The notes under the pieces were generated by a model. It saw nothing but the letters and a program-made list of their open reading frames with translations. It ran no database searches and was not told where the DNA came from. Of a DNA stretch of 37,557 nt, positions 7,684 through 14,041 are shown piece after piece (positions within the stretch are counted from its first letter, which is position 1; every line of letters starts with the position of its first letter). Position numbers and translations under genes: made by a program. This DNA comes from a virus, in the IMG/VR virus record IMGVR_UViG_3300027971_000110, positions 1-37,557 of that record, one strand, 5' to 3'.

Positions 7684-7763
7684 TAACAATACTAGAGCTC
7701 ATTTTATTAGGAGGTTTATTTATCCTCTTATATGCCTTTATTAAAACACTATTAAACAAATAA
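7680..7763 (+). CDS. Tiny membrane peptide, 27 aa
   Basis: This 27-codon frame begins MITILELILLGGLFILLYAF and ends KTLLNK: a single transmembrane helix with a positive C-terminal end. It overlaps the preceding 31-codon frame by 4 bases and ends 18 bases before the next gene. The paired ATGA coupling and hydrophobic composition suggest a two-subunit membrane peptide. No family is recognised. Confidence 0.5.
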   Translation: MITILELILLGGLFILLYAFIKTLLNK

Positions 7764-7781
7764 CCTTTAAACAAACACACA

Positions 7782-8624
7782 ATGAAAAACATTTTTACCA
7801 ATTCAGAATTAGCACATACTTACGCTAATCAATCTCAACAAAGCGGGCGTAATTCAAGCGGTTCATTTTATTTTGACGGCAAAGCAATCTATAGTTATGG
7901 GAGGCACTTTCCTATTGCTAATATAGTAACAAACGATAACGGCAATGAATGTATGTTATTTACTTACCGCTCTTATTCCAATAGCACTAGTAAGCAAGTA
8001 AGTATAGTAAAAAGTGCAACTAGACAATATAAAAAGGTTTTTTGTTATAACCCTAATGGTACACATACCGATAATTTTAATAGGTGGTTGCAATTAGCTG
8101 AAATGGAGGCTTTCAAGCTTAGAAAGGCAAAAAAGCCCGAATTATATCTTAATCAATTAGGCATATTAAATAGAGAGGCTTTAGAATATGCTCAATTTTT
8201 CAACATTGAAATACCAATAACTTTACAGGCTGTTTTGTCTATTAAGGACAAAAAAGAGAATTTAGAGTATATGAGCAAAAAAGATGAGCTTATAAAAATA
8301 GAGGTGGCTAAAAAAATGAAAGCACAAAAGATAGAATATAAAGAGCAGTTAAAAAAGTGGTTTAATTTTGAAACAGGCCGAGTTTATGGCGGTTTCAATT
8401 TTGATTTTTTACGCTTGAATGAAAATAGGGTTGAAACTACTCAAGCCGTGCAAATACCTATAGAATTAGCAAAGAGACTACACAATAAAATAAAAGATAA
8501 TACTCTACAGGTAGGCGAACAGCTTTTAAATTACCGAGTAGACCAAATAGGAGACATTATAAAAATTGGCTGTCATAATTTTAAGCGTTCATATTTATTA
8601 AATTTTGGCTCTAAACTAGCCTAG
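7782..8624 (+). CDS. Conserved early protein of unknown function
   Basis: This 280-residue protein has no catalytic motif I can name. The N-terminal ~100 residues contain SGSFYFDGKAIYSYGRHFPIA (48-residue region), a pattern I associate with uncharacterised phage and plasmid proteins. The middle (~165-195) is a Lys/Glu-rich probable coiled coil. The last 60 residues (VQIPIELAKRLHNKIKD, then VGEQLLNYRV and IIKIGCHNFKRSYLLNFG) look like a small alpha/beta domain ending in an IGCH motif. It starts after the A/C-rich leader AAACAAACACACA. As the first sizeable early gene it may act on the host or on DNA. Confidence 0.7.
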   Translation: MKNIFTNSELAHTYANQSQQSGRNSSGSFYFDGKAIYSYGRHFPIANIVTNDNGNECMLFTYRSYSNSTSKQVSIVKSATRQYKKVFCYNPNGTHTDNFNRWLQLAEMEAFKLRKAKKPELYLNQLGILNREALEYAQFFNIEIPITLQAVLSIKDKKENLEYMSKKDELIKIEVAKKMKAQKIEYKEQLKKWFNFETGRVYGGFNFDFLRLNENRVETTQAVQIPIELAKRLHNKIKDNTLQVGEQLLNYRVDQIGDIIKIGCHNFKRSYLLNFGSKLA

Positions 8625-8654
8625 GTTAACTGATGAGCTATAAATTAGCGAAAT

Positions 8655-8680
8655 AAAGGCCCATTTATTTGGGCTTTTAT
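8655..8680 (+). terminator. Rho-independent terminator
   Basis: GCCCA (8660-8664), a short AT loop and TGGGC (8671-8675) form a GC hairpin followed by TTTT. It lies about 30 bases after the 280-residue protein and ~20 before the next start, and probably attenuates the early transcript. Confidence 0.65.
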
Positions 8681-8700
8681 ATTAACCAAAAATTAAACTA

Positions 8701-8928
8701 ATGTTTACACAGATCAAGAATGACAGCAACGGTAATCCTCGTTATGTAGTCCATTACTTACAATTAGCCGACAATTATGACAGGGCTTTGTATTTAGGTC
8801 GCAAATTAGGGGGCCGAAAATTCCATAATAAACAATATGGAGGCGGAATAGTATTCCAATCTTATAATACTAGAATTTTAGGCGATCAGATTTGCCAAAT
8901 AAAACAGGCTGAATATGAAGCAAAATAA
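8701..8928 (+). CDS. Conserved small early protein of unknown function
   Basis: This 75-residue protein runs NGNPRYVVHYLQLADNYDRA (residues ~10-29), then LGRKLGGRKFHNKQYGGGIV and FQSYN. The Gly/Lys-rich centre, followed by a strand, looks like a compact basic nucleic-acid-binding fold, but that is an impression from composition. It starts right after the leader CCAAAAATTAAACTA and may form a pair with the upstream 280-residue gene, though a terminator lies between them. No family name is offered. Confidence 0.7.
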   Translation: MFTQIKNDSNGNPRYVVHYLQLADNYDRALYLGRKLGGRKFHNKQYGGGIVFQSYNTRILGDQICQIKQAEYEAK

Positions 8929-8940
8929 GACCTTTATATG

Positions 8941-8989
8941 GCCTATATTATTTGGGTGGTAGTTTATACCATTTGCAAATAATATGGGC
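8941..8989 (+). other. Long imperfect hairpin in non-coding patch
   Basis: Bases 8941-8954 pair with 8976-8989 to give about 14 bp (GCCTATATTATTTG against CAAATAATATGGGC, one wobble), and TGGTA/TACCA pairs again near the tip. It begins 12 bases after the 75-residue gene. There is no T-run on the + strand, so it is not an ordinary terminator. It may protect mRNA ends or be part of an origin together with the repeats that follow. Confidence 0.6.
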
Positions 8990-9034
8990 TTAAATCGGCT
9001 CAAAATAAGCTTGTGAAAGCAAAGTAAACCTATG

Positions 9035-9205
9035 CCCAAAAACCTACTAAAAATCCCCTAAAAATACCACAGCCAAAAATCCCCTTGGGCCAAAAATCTT
9101 TTGTATAGGCAAAAATCTTTTATGATTACTTTAACAAAAAACCTGCTAAAAATCCTTAACAATAACAAAAACCCCTTAACTTCGTCAAACAAAACAAAAA
9201 CCCCA
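9035..9205 (+). repeat. Cluster of AAAAA(T)YC short repeats
   Basis: Within about 170 bp the motif A4-5(T)CC or A5TCYYYT recurs about ten times (for example at 9038, 9049, 9075, 9092, 9111, 9135, 9148, 9166 and 9196), always on the same strand and pyrimidine-rich after the A-run. The stretch 8929-9208 otherwise has no gene I would accept: the longer frame from 9101 reads through the repeats and gives low-complexity Lys/Asn. It could be iterons, a leader bound by a regulatory protein, or expanded low-complexity sequence. Confidence 0.55.
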
Positions 9206-9208
9206 TCT

Positions 9209-9427
9209 ATGTCATTTGAATTAATCACAGTCAAGTACGATTGCAGATGCAGTCTAACTGGCAAAAACTTCTCACCTGGTGAGCAAGTCTATTACAACTA
9301 CCAAGCAAAAACTTTCCTTGATCCTGTGTATTATGAGAATATGCAGAGCCAAATCAATTCAAGTGGAGTTCAATCTTATTTCCAGAGGCACCAAAAACTT
9401 AATAAAGTAAACCAAAAAACCCAATAA
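9209..9427 (+). CDS. Small early protein of unknown function, CxC motif
   Basis: From the ATG at 9209 this is a 72-residue protein starting MSFELITVKYDCRCSLTGK, with FSPGEQVYYNYQAKTFLDP after it. The Cys-x-Cys followed by GKNFSPGEQ resembles the start of a small treble-clef or zinc-ribbon-like domain, but no second Cys pair is present. I chose this start over the in-frame TTG at 9101 and ATG at 9122 because the extra codons come entirely from the A-rich repeat cluster. The next gene follows by 1 base. Confidence 0.6.
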   Translation: MSFELITVKYDCRCSLTGKNFSPGEQVYYNYQAKTFLDPVYYENMQSQINSSGVQSYFQRHQKLNKVNQKTQ

Positions 9428-9428
9428 T

Positions 9429-9632
9429 ATGTCTAAATTCGAGTTTATTACAGAAACAAATTGTATCACAGGAGGTGTAAGATACTATACCGAAAAAGAT
9501 GGCGAGTATGTAGATAGTTCAATTAGTGCTGATAAAGATAGTGCCTACGAAAAGTTTATAAAAGCTGCTAGTGGAGTATCTTTAAAGCCTACCAAAGAAG
9601 TAACTGAAACCATTTACTCCATAATTGAATAA
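9429..9632 (+). CDS. Small early protein of unknown function
   Basis: A 67-residue acidic protein (MSKFEFITETNCITGGVRYYTEKDGEYVDSS...). The first half reads as a beta-hairpin of the type often seen in small phage proteins. The second half is helical (DKDSAYEKFIKAA) and ends in ETIYSIIE. It sits 1 base after the preceding gene and 2 before the next, so it is part of a tightly packed early block. No family is recognised. Confidence 0.65.
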   Translation: MSKFEFITETNCITGGVRYYTEKDGEYVDSSISADKDSAYEKFIKAASGVSLKPTKEVTETIYSIIE

Positions 9633-9634
9633 GT

Positions 9635-9877
9635 ATGCACCCTACACCAGCCCAACTAAAACAAAAAGGCCTTAAGGACTATTTTATTATAGTCGTTGAT
9701 GGCGAGAGGATTAAAAAAGATTACATCTATCGTGGTATGTTTATCCATTGGGATAGCAAAAAACCCCTAGATAAGTTCTACTATTGGAGAGCTGATTATT
9801 TTACATCTATTGAAGGAGCTATGCGTTCTATCGATAGACATTACAAACTATATAAAAAACTAAAAGATGCTAATTAG
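9635..9877 (+). CDS. Small early protein of unknown function
   Basis: An 80-residue basic, aromatic-rich protein: LKDYFIIVVDGERIKKDYIYRG, then FYYWRADYFTSIEGAMRSIDRHYKLYKKLK at the C-terminus. The strand-rich first part and the final amphipathic helix suggest a small alpha+beta fold. Its end overlaps the next gene by 11 bases. No function is assigned. Confidence 0.65.
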   Translation: MHPTPAQLKQKGLKDYFIIVVDGERIKKDYIYRGMFIHWDSKKPLDKFYYWRADYFTSIEGAMRSIDRHYKLYKKLKDAN

Positions 9878-10061
9878 AGATTATCGTGCCTTACTTAAGT
9901 ATGGCGATATTAAAAAGATTTGTGAGTTAACAGGCTATACACCCTATAAGGTTCGTACAAGGTTAGCTAAGGCTGATGAGGAGATGATTGAAATTGTAGA
10001 AGCTTTCTATCGTAAGAAGATAGAAGAATTAAAAAACCAAATTTATGATTTCACCGAATAA
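9867..10061 (+). CDS. Small helix-turn-helix-like protein
   Basis: A 64-residue all-helical protein. Residues ~9-35 (KYGDIKKICELTGYTPYKVRTRL) look like a helix-turn-helix, with TGYTPYKVRTRL as recognition helix. The rest is an amphipathic helix rich in Glu and Lys that could dimerise. It precedes and overlaps the DnaA-like gene, so it could regulate early transcription or replication. It is the clearest small DNA-binding candidate for the palindromes in the control region, by inference only. Confidence 0.6.
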   Translation: MLIRDYRALLKYGDIKKICELTGYTPYKVRTRLAKADEEMIEIVEAFYRKKIEELKNQIYDFTE

Positions 10062-10440
10062 AATAAACTACTACACTATGCCAGGAGTAATAAACATCGA
10101 GCAACCTGATAGAGAAGCCATTATTCAGTTTGTTTGTAAAGAAATGAATGTAAGATACAAAGATGCCTTATCTAAAGATAGATCACGCATTCTAGTGCTT
10201 ACTAGGAATATGTGCTATGCCATTCTTAAGACCTATGTAGGGGCCACAGTAGCCTCAATAGGCAGGTTATTTTTTCGTGACCATACAACTGTTCTTCACG
10301 GACTTCGTATGCACAAACAAGACCTAAGCACTAATGACATCTATGCCGAGCAATTTGATGAGATTAGATTCTTACTTAAACTTAATTTACCAACCAAAAA
10401 ACACATAAAGTATGCTAAGTCAATTCGCACTATGGGATGA
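10045..10440 (+). CDS. DnaA domain IV-like DNA-binding protein
   Basis: This 131-residue protein matches the C-terminal DNA-binding domain of DnaA. SRILVLTRNMCYAILKTYVG and ATVASIGRLFFRDHTTVLHG (residues ~47-86) follow the DnaA pattern of a helix, then 'IG..F.RDHTTVLH'. The AAA+ ATPase domain of DnaA is absent. It could bind DnaA boxes on the phage genome to direct replication, or compete with host DnaA. An in-frame ATG at 10078 is an alternative start that avoids the 17-bp overlap with the upstream gene. Three DnaA-box-like sequences at 16-bp intervals lie just downstream (10454-10494). Confidence 0.85.
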   Translation: MISPNKINYYTMPGVINIEQPDREAIIQFVCKEMNVRYKDALSKDRSRILVLTRNMCYAILKTYVGATVASIGRLFFRDHTTVLHGLRMHKQDLSTNDIYAEQFDEIRFLLKLNLPTKKHIKYAKSIRTMG

Positions 10441-10615
10441 TTCTGAAAAGCGATTATTCATCGCTAAGATTATCCACCAAATTAATTATTCACAAGCCAA
10501 TCTTGAGCTAATGGAATCAATCTTGTCTATATGGCAAAAGTATCCAACAAGAGAAGCTTATTATTTTCAAGAAACCCAACCAAAAAATCTAAATTATGGA
10601 ACTGCAAACAACTAG
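10412..10615 (+). CDS. Small early protein of unknown function
   Basis: A 67-residue helical protein (LWDDSEKRLFIAKIIHQINYSQANLELMESILSIWQKYP...) with a polar C-terminal tail. It overlaps the DnaA-like gene by 29 bases and the next gene by 20. It is not recognised. Its first half is encoded by the stretch that carries the three 16-bp-spaced DnaA-box-like sequences, so the DNA here may serve both coding and replication. Confidence 0.6.
   Translation: MLSQFALWDDSEKRLFIAKIIHQINYSQANLELMESILSIWQKYPTREAYYFQETQPKNLNYGTANN
10454..10494 (+). other. Three DnaA-box-like sequences at 16-bp spacing (candidate origin)
   Basis: TTATTCATC (10454-10462), TTATCCACC (10470-10478) and TTATTCACA (10486-10494) start exactly 16 bp apart. 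The third matches the DnaA box TTATNCACA, the second has one mismatch and the first two. They lie directly after the DnaA-like gene. Iterons near or within a replication gene are the arrangement used by lambdoid phages. No separate AT-rich unwinding tract is evident next to them. Confidence 0.45.
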
Positions 10616-11270
10616 TCCTTCTTACGAATTAATTAACAAGGACTCAATGCTACAATTAGCATCTGAACTATCTAAACTCATCAAAGAGAAGGGTTTATCA
10701 TCTAACATTCAAGGCAAACAATTTGTTAATGTGGAGGGATGGCAATTTGCTGGAGCTTCACTAGGATTGATGCCAATTATTACATCTACTCAAGACTTAT
10801 CAAATGAAACTACTATTAAATATATGGCGACTTGTGAAGTTCGCAATATTACTACTGGTTCTGTTGTTGCTGTCGGTATTGCTTTATGTACCAATGCCGA
10901 AAAAACCAAGCGTTATTTTGATGAATACGCTATTCTCTCTATGGCTCAAACTAGGGCTATTGGTAAAGCGTATCGTAATTTGTTAGCCTGGTTAATGAAG
11001 GCTGCTGGATTTGAAGCGACACCTGCTGAAGAGATGGATTTTGCTAAAGAGGAGCCCAAAAAATCTGTCGTACAAGAGGTAGAAGTAGAAGAGATAGCAG
11101 AAGCAGAAGTTGATAGAGTAGAATTAATCAAACAGATTACTGACTGCACAAAAAATAAGGAGCTAGTAGATTTATATTATGGATACAAGCAATACATAGA
11201 TGGCGATAAAGCCTTATTAATGTTGCTTAAGTCTAAAAAAGAATCATTTACAAGTAAAACAAAAAAATAA
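10596..11270 (+). CDS. Phage recombination-associated protein (ERF-like context), unassigned
   Basis: This 224-residue protein has a conserved-looking core: INKDSMLQLASELSKLIKEKGL, then VNVEGWQFAGASLGLMPI and FDEYAILSMAQTRAIGKAYR followed by NLLAWLMKAAGFEATPAEEM (~130-160). The 'MAQTRAIGKAYRNLLAWL...GFEATPAEEM' motif occurs in phage proteins placed with single-strand annealing and recombination genes. The acidic C-terminus (~165-224) is probably flexible. A role in ssDNA binding or annealing is plausible, but no diagnostic catalytic motif is visible, so I do not assign a family. It ends 1 base into the next gene. Confidence 0.6.
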   Translation: MELQTTSPSYELINKDSMLQLASELSKLIKEKGLSSNIQGKQFVNVEGWQFAGASLGLMPIITSTQDLSNETTIKYMATCEVRNITTGSVVAVGIALCTNAEKTKRYFDEYAILSMAQTRAIGKAYRNLLAWLMKAAGFEATPAEEMDFAKEEPKKSVVQEVEVEEIAEAEVDRVELIKQITDCTKNKELVDLYYGYKQYIDGDKALLMLLKSKKESFTSKTKK

Positions 11271-11737
11271 TGAGTACAGAAATATTTTTACCAAAGGTAG
11301 AACTGTCTACCTATGAACCGAGTAAGTTTAACAATGACTTAATCAAAACAACTATCGTCGAGCATTTTAAAGAAACAGGCGATAGTGCACTTGAAACATT
11401 AGTTCGTATGGATGCTATCGCACAACTATTTGATGGTGTTCGTAGTGAGCTTAGAGAAATCGTAGTAGATGAATTAGCTAAGTACCCTGGTGGCAAGGCT
11501 GATGTCTTAGGTAGCGAGGTTACTAAGATTGAATCAGGAGTTAAGTATATCTATGACCAAGATTATGCTTGGACTAAACTTAACAACGAAGTAGAATCTC
11601 TTAAGTATGCTCTTAAAGAAAGAGAGAAGATGCTTAGAACTATTAACACTCCTATGGTTGATCCTGAAACTGGCGAGATGGTACATCCAGCACCTAGAGT
11701 ATCTACAACCACATTTAAAATATCCTTAAAGAAATAA
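11270..11737 (+). CDS. Conserved phage coiled-coil protein, unknown function
   Basis: A 155-residue protein. The first ~80 residues are mixed (IVEHFKETGDSALETLVRMD, then LREIVVDELAKYPGGKADVLG). Next come a strand-like KIESGVKYIYDQDYAW and a helical KLNNEVESLKYALKEREKML, and the tail VDPETGEMVHPAPRVSTTTFK. The 'ES.VKY.YD.D..W..L..E...L...LKERE' pattern recurs in phage proteins next to recombinases. It overlaps the preceding gene by one base (TAATG), so the two probably act together in DNA metabolism. Confidence 0.65.
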   Translation: MSTEIFLPKVELSTYEPSKFNNDLIKTTIVEHFKETGDSALETLVRMDAIAQLFDGVRSELREIVVDELAKYPGGKADVLGSEVTKIESGVKYIYDQDYAWTKLNNEVESLKYALKEREKMLRTINTPMVDPETGEMVHPAPRVSTTTFKISLKK

Positions 11738-11738
11738 A

Positions 11739-11852
11739 ATGAAAGAAACATTAGGGATGTTAAAATTTTTCTTTGTAGCTGTACCAGTTTTTATTCTTGT
11801 TTATTGTTCTGCAATGGCAATAGTAGAAATTAAAGAATTAATAAGAAAATGA
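11739..11852 (+). CDS. Small single-pass membrane protein, 37 aa
   Basis: A 37-codon frame: a short polar start (MKETLGMLK), one hydrophobic helix (FFFVAVPVFILVYCSAMAIV) and a charged end (EIKELIRK). It starts 1 base after the preceding stop and its TGA overlaps the next ATG (ATGA). This tight coupling supports a real gene. The function is unknown. Confidence 0.65.
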   Translation: MKETLGMLKFFFVAVPVFILVYCSAMAIVEIKELIRK

Positions 11853-12154
11853 TTTACCAATTAAAAAATACAATAGATGTTCACACTCCTCTTGGGTACG
11901 GAAAAGCAATCGCCTGGATCGATTACGGATCAGATACAAACACAGTTTGGAAAGTCGTACTATACGACACAGGTATGGTTAGGAACTTTTATGACGATGA
12001 CATTCTCGTATATCCCAATGCAATGGATGGAGGAACCATCGATGAAGAGTTCTTCACCAAAAGAGAGTTTAACATTAGTAACAAACAATTTATAAAAGGG
12101 CTAAAAAACCACTTTAAACCATATGAGTCAAGAGATAAAGGGGATGGAGAATAA
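11849..12154 (+). CDS. Small early protein of unknown function
   Basis: A 101-residue protein. The N-terminal ~60 residues (TPLGYGKAIAWIDYGSDTNTV, WKVVLYDTGMVRNFYDDDILV) read as a small beta-barrel of SH3/Tudor-like character. The C-terminal part has KREFNISNKQFIKGLKNHFK, a basic helix. It overlaps the upstream 37-residue gene by 4 bases and the downstream gene by up to 32. No family is assigned. Confidence 0.65.
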   Translation: MIYQLKNTIDVHTPLGYGKAIAWIDYGSDTNTVWKVVLYDTGMVRNFYDDDILVYPNAMDGGTIDEEFFTKREFNISNKQFIKGLKNHFKPYESRDKGDGE

Positions 12155-12356
12155 CATACCAATTAGGATGGTGTTTATAGATACGAAAGAAGAGATACAT
12201 TTTAAGTCTATAGCATTGGCTTCTAGGAAGGCAAGAGTGCCAGCACAGGCTATTAGAGAGTCATTAAACCCTATAGCTAGGAAGAAGTTTATGGTAAAGC
12301 ACCTAGACAAAGAAAGGGTGGTAGCATTTAGAATAATTTCAAAAAACACACTATGA
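12123..12356 (+). CDS. Small DNA-binding-like protein (NUMOD1-like pattern)
   Basis: A 77-residue basic protein: PIRMVFIDTKEEIHFKSIALASRKARVPAQAIRESLNP, then a strand ending VVAFRIISK. The 'F.SI..A.R...VP...IR.SLN' stretch resembles the short helical DNA-binding motifs (NUMOD1 type) found in homing-endonuclease tails, here alone. An ATG at 12144 is an alternative start that reduces the overlap with the gene before. It ends 4 bases into the methyltransferase gene. Confidence 0.5.
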   Translation: MSQEIKGMENNIPIRMVFIDTKEEIHFKSIALASRKARVPAQAIRESLNPIARKKFMVKHLDKERVVAFRIISKNTL

Positions 12357-13297
12357 TTAATCAAATACACAACGAACCTTGTTTAGAAACATTAAAAAAG
12401 ATGCCAAATGATTTTTTGGATTGCGTAATAAGCTCCCCACCATATTGGCAATTAAGAGATTATGGTTATGATGGCCAATGGGGATTAGAGCCAACATTCC
12501 AACAATATTTAGAGCATTTATGGGAAATGATGGATGAAATTTATAGAGTATTAAAACCAAGTGGGACTTGTTGGATTAATTTAGGAGATACTTATAATAA
12601 TTCTGGATGGGCAGGAGATAAAAAGGATAAATACAATGACCAACCTATTGTAGCATCTGGAACCAAAGCTGGTAGAGGAGGCCAAAAAGGATATCCAGAT
12701 AAATGTCTTGTTTTAATACCACATCGATTTGCTATTGGTTGTATAGATAGGAATTGGATAGTAAGAAATGATATAATATGGGCTAAAAGAAATGGTATGC
12801 CTGAACCTGTAAATGATAGATTTACCAAAAAACACGAGTATATTTTTTTGATGTCTAAATCTAGGAAATATTATTTTAATTTAGATGCTATCAGAGATAA
12901 ACATATATGGGAAAATGATAAACGAAATGATGGTAAAAGACATCAATATGGTGATGATGCTAAAAGTCATAATGACGATAAGGTTGGGGCTAAAGGTGTT
13001 TCTTTTAATCCATTAGGTAAAAATCCAGGTACAGTTTCAGATTTCTGGGATATTAAAACTAAACCTTCTTCAGTAAAGCATTATGCTTCTTATAATGTTG
13101 AATTAATTACTAAACCAATATTAGCTGGATGTCCAGAAGGAGGTTTGATTTACGATCCTTTTATGGGTAGTGGTACTACTGCTATTCACTCAATAATGAA
13201 CAATAGAAACTTTATAGGTAGTGAAATGAGCAAAGAATATTTAGAAATAGCTAATAAAAGGATTTCTGATGTACAATCCCAACCAAAATTGTTTTAG
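12353..13297 (+). CDS. DNA methyltransferase (N4-cytosine/N6-adenine type)
   Basis: A 314-residue amino-methyltransferase using S-adenosylmethionine. The catalytic motif is SPPY (residues 28-31, in DCVISSPPYWQLRDYG) and the SAM-binding motif is near the C-terminus, YDPFMGSGTT (267-276) followed by NFIGSEMSKEYLEIANKRI. Catalytic motif before SAM motif is the beta class. SPPY is common in m4C enzymes but also occurs in m6A ones, so the base is uncertain. There is no restriction endonuclease beside it, so it is an orphan enzyme, likely protecting phage DNA from host restriction. It starts in a 4-base ATGA overlap. Confidence 0.92.
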   Translation: MINQIHNEPCLETLKKMPNDFLDCVISSPPYWQLRDYGYDGQWGLEPTFQQYLEHLWEMMDEIYRVLKPSGTCWINLGDTYNNSGWAGDKKDKYNDQPIVASGTKAGRGGQKGYPDKCLVLIPHRFAIGCIDRNWIVRNDIIWAKRNGMPEPVNDRFTKKHEYIFLMSKSRKYYFNLDAIRDKHIWENDKRNDGKRHQYGDDAKSHNDDKVGAKGVSFNPLGKNPGTVSDFWDIKTKPSSVKHYASYNVELITKPILAGCPEGGLIYDPFMGSGTTAIHSIMNNRNFIGSEMSKEYLEIANKRISDVQSQPKLF

Positions 13298-13396
13298 TAT
13301 ATTTGTTATGTTATGTACGAGATAACAATTAAAACTTTCTGCCCTAGGTGGCGTTAGAACTCGTACTTCTAGCAAAACCGATGGGCTTTTTTTATT
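13298..13396 (+). ncRNA. Candidate structured RNA or attenuator between methyltransferase and replication genes
   Basis: A TATATTTG box (13298-13305) matches the Bacteroidetes -7 element, although no TTG is suitably placed upstream. From about 13313 the RNA contains GTACGAG (13315-13321), GCCC (13341-13344), a 7-bp hairpin (13353-13359 with 13367-13373, one wobble) whose whole 7-base loop CTCGTAC (13360-13366) is the perfect complement of GTACGAG, then GGGC (13383-13386) and seven T's. GCCC/GGGC could close the terminator stem while the loop makes a pseudoknot with the 5' segment. No known RNA family is recognised. Confidence 0.55.
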
Positions 13397-14041
13397 ATGT
13401 ATTACACCACAATAATTCATCCAATTCGCAAATCCCTACATCTATCTTGTAATGAGTATTGTGTATTAGATAGCATTTACAAATTACAAAACAACGAATC
13501 TCATTGGTGCTATAAATCAAGGGAAAATATGGCCAAAGACCTTGACCTATCTAAACAAACTATTATAACAATAATAAAAAATCTTGTTGCTAGGGGCTTA
13601 GTAATGCAAAATGATGTTACAAGACATTTAAGAGCTACTAATGAGATATTTCCAAAGCTATTAAATGACCATAAAACACTAGAATACAACAAGAAAGATA
13701 ATAGCTTTACCATCGGTATAGAAACTTTACCTGATGAGTCAAGAAACTTTACCGAAAGTGGTAAAGAAACTTTACCCTATAATAACATATATATTGATAC
13801 TAATAATACTAATAAAATATATAAGGATAAAGTAGCTTTTATTAATAGTATAGAATCCCATAAAGATAAACTTGGGAACCAATACCAATCTTTTTTAGAC
13901 TACTGGACTGAAGCAGATGCTAAAGGCAAGATGAGATACCAAGACCAAAAATTCTTTGACATAGCTAGAAGAGTAGGAACCTGGATTAAGAATAGTAAAA
14001 ACTTTGAACCTAACACAACAACTAAAATAAAGCTTAAATAA
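13397..14041 (+). CDS. Winged-helix replication protein (helicase-loader or initiator-like)
   Basis: This 214-residue protein has an N-terminal winged helix: SLHLSCNEYCVLDSIYKLQ, then YKSRENMAKDLDLSKQTIIT and IIKNLVARGLV (residues ~12-70). The middle is low-complexity (Thr/Asn-rich). The C-terminal domain (YQSFLDYWTEADAKGKMRYQ, KFFDIARRVGTWIKN) is of the type found at the end of phage replisome-organiser proteins. Its last base is the first base of the DnaB-type helicase gene, so the two are coupled and it probably loads the helicase at the origin. It starts four bases after the T-run of the structured RNA. Confidence 0.75.
   Translation: MYYTTIIHPIRKSLHLSCNEYCVLDSIYKLQNNESHWCYKSRENMAKDLDLSKQTIITIIKNLVARGLVMQNDVTRHLRATNEIFPKLLNDHKTLEYNKKDNSFTIGIETLPDESRNFTESGKETLPYNNIYIDTNNTNKIYKDKVAFINSIESHKDKLGNQYQSFLDYWTEADAKGKMRYQDQKFFDIARRVGTWIKNSKNFEPNTTTKIKLK

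Noticed and set aside
9101-9208. N-terminal extension of the 72-residue protein from TTG 9101 or ATG 9122
   Set aside because: The added codons come from the A-rich repeat cluster and encode low-complexity Lys/Asn/Thr; the ATG at 9209 begins ordinary protein sequence.
9058-9264. Minus-strand 68-codon frame
   Set aside because: It is antisense to the repeat cluster, alone among + strand genes, and its Phe/Leu-rich product mirrors the A-rich strand.
13315-13393. Known riboswitch or ribozyme (preQ1, HDV-like, hammerhead, twister)
   Set aside because: The conserved core sequences of these classes are not present; only the pairing pattern suggests structure.
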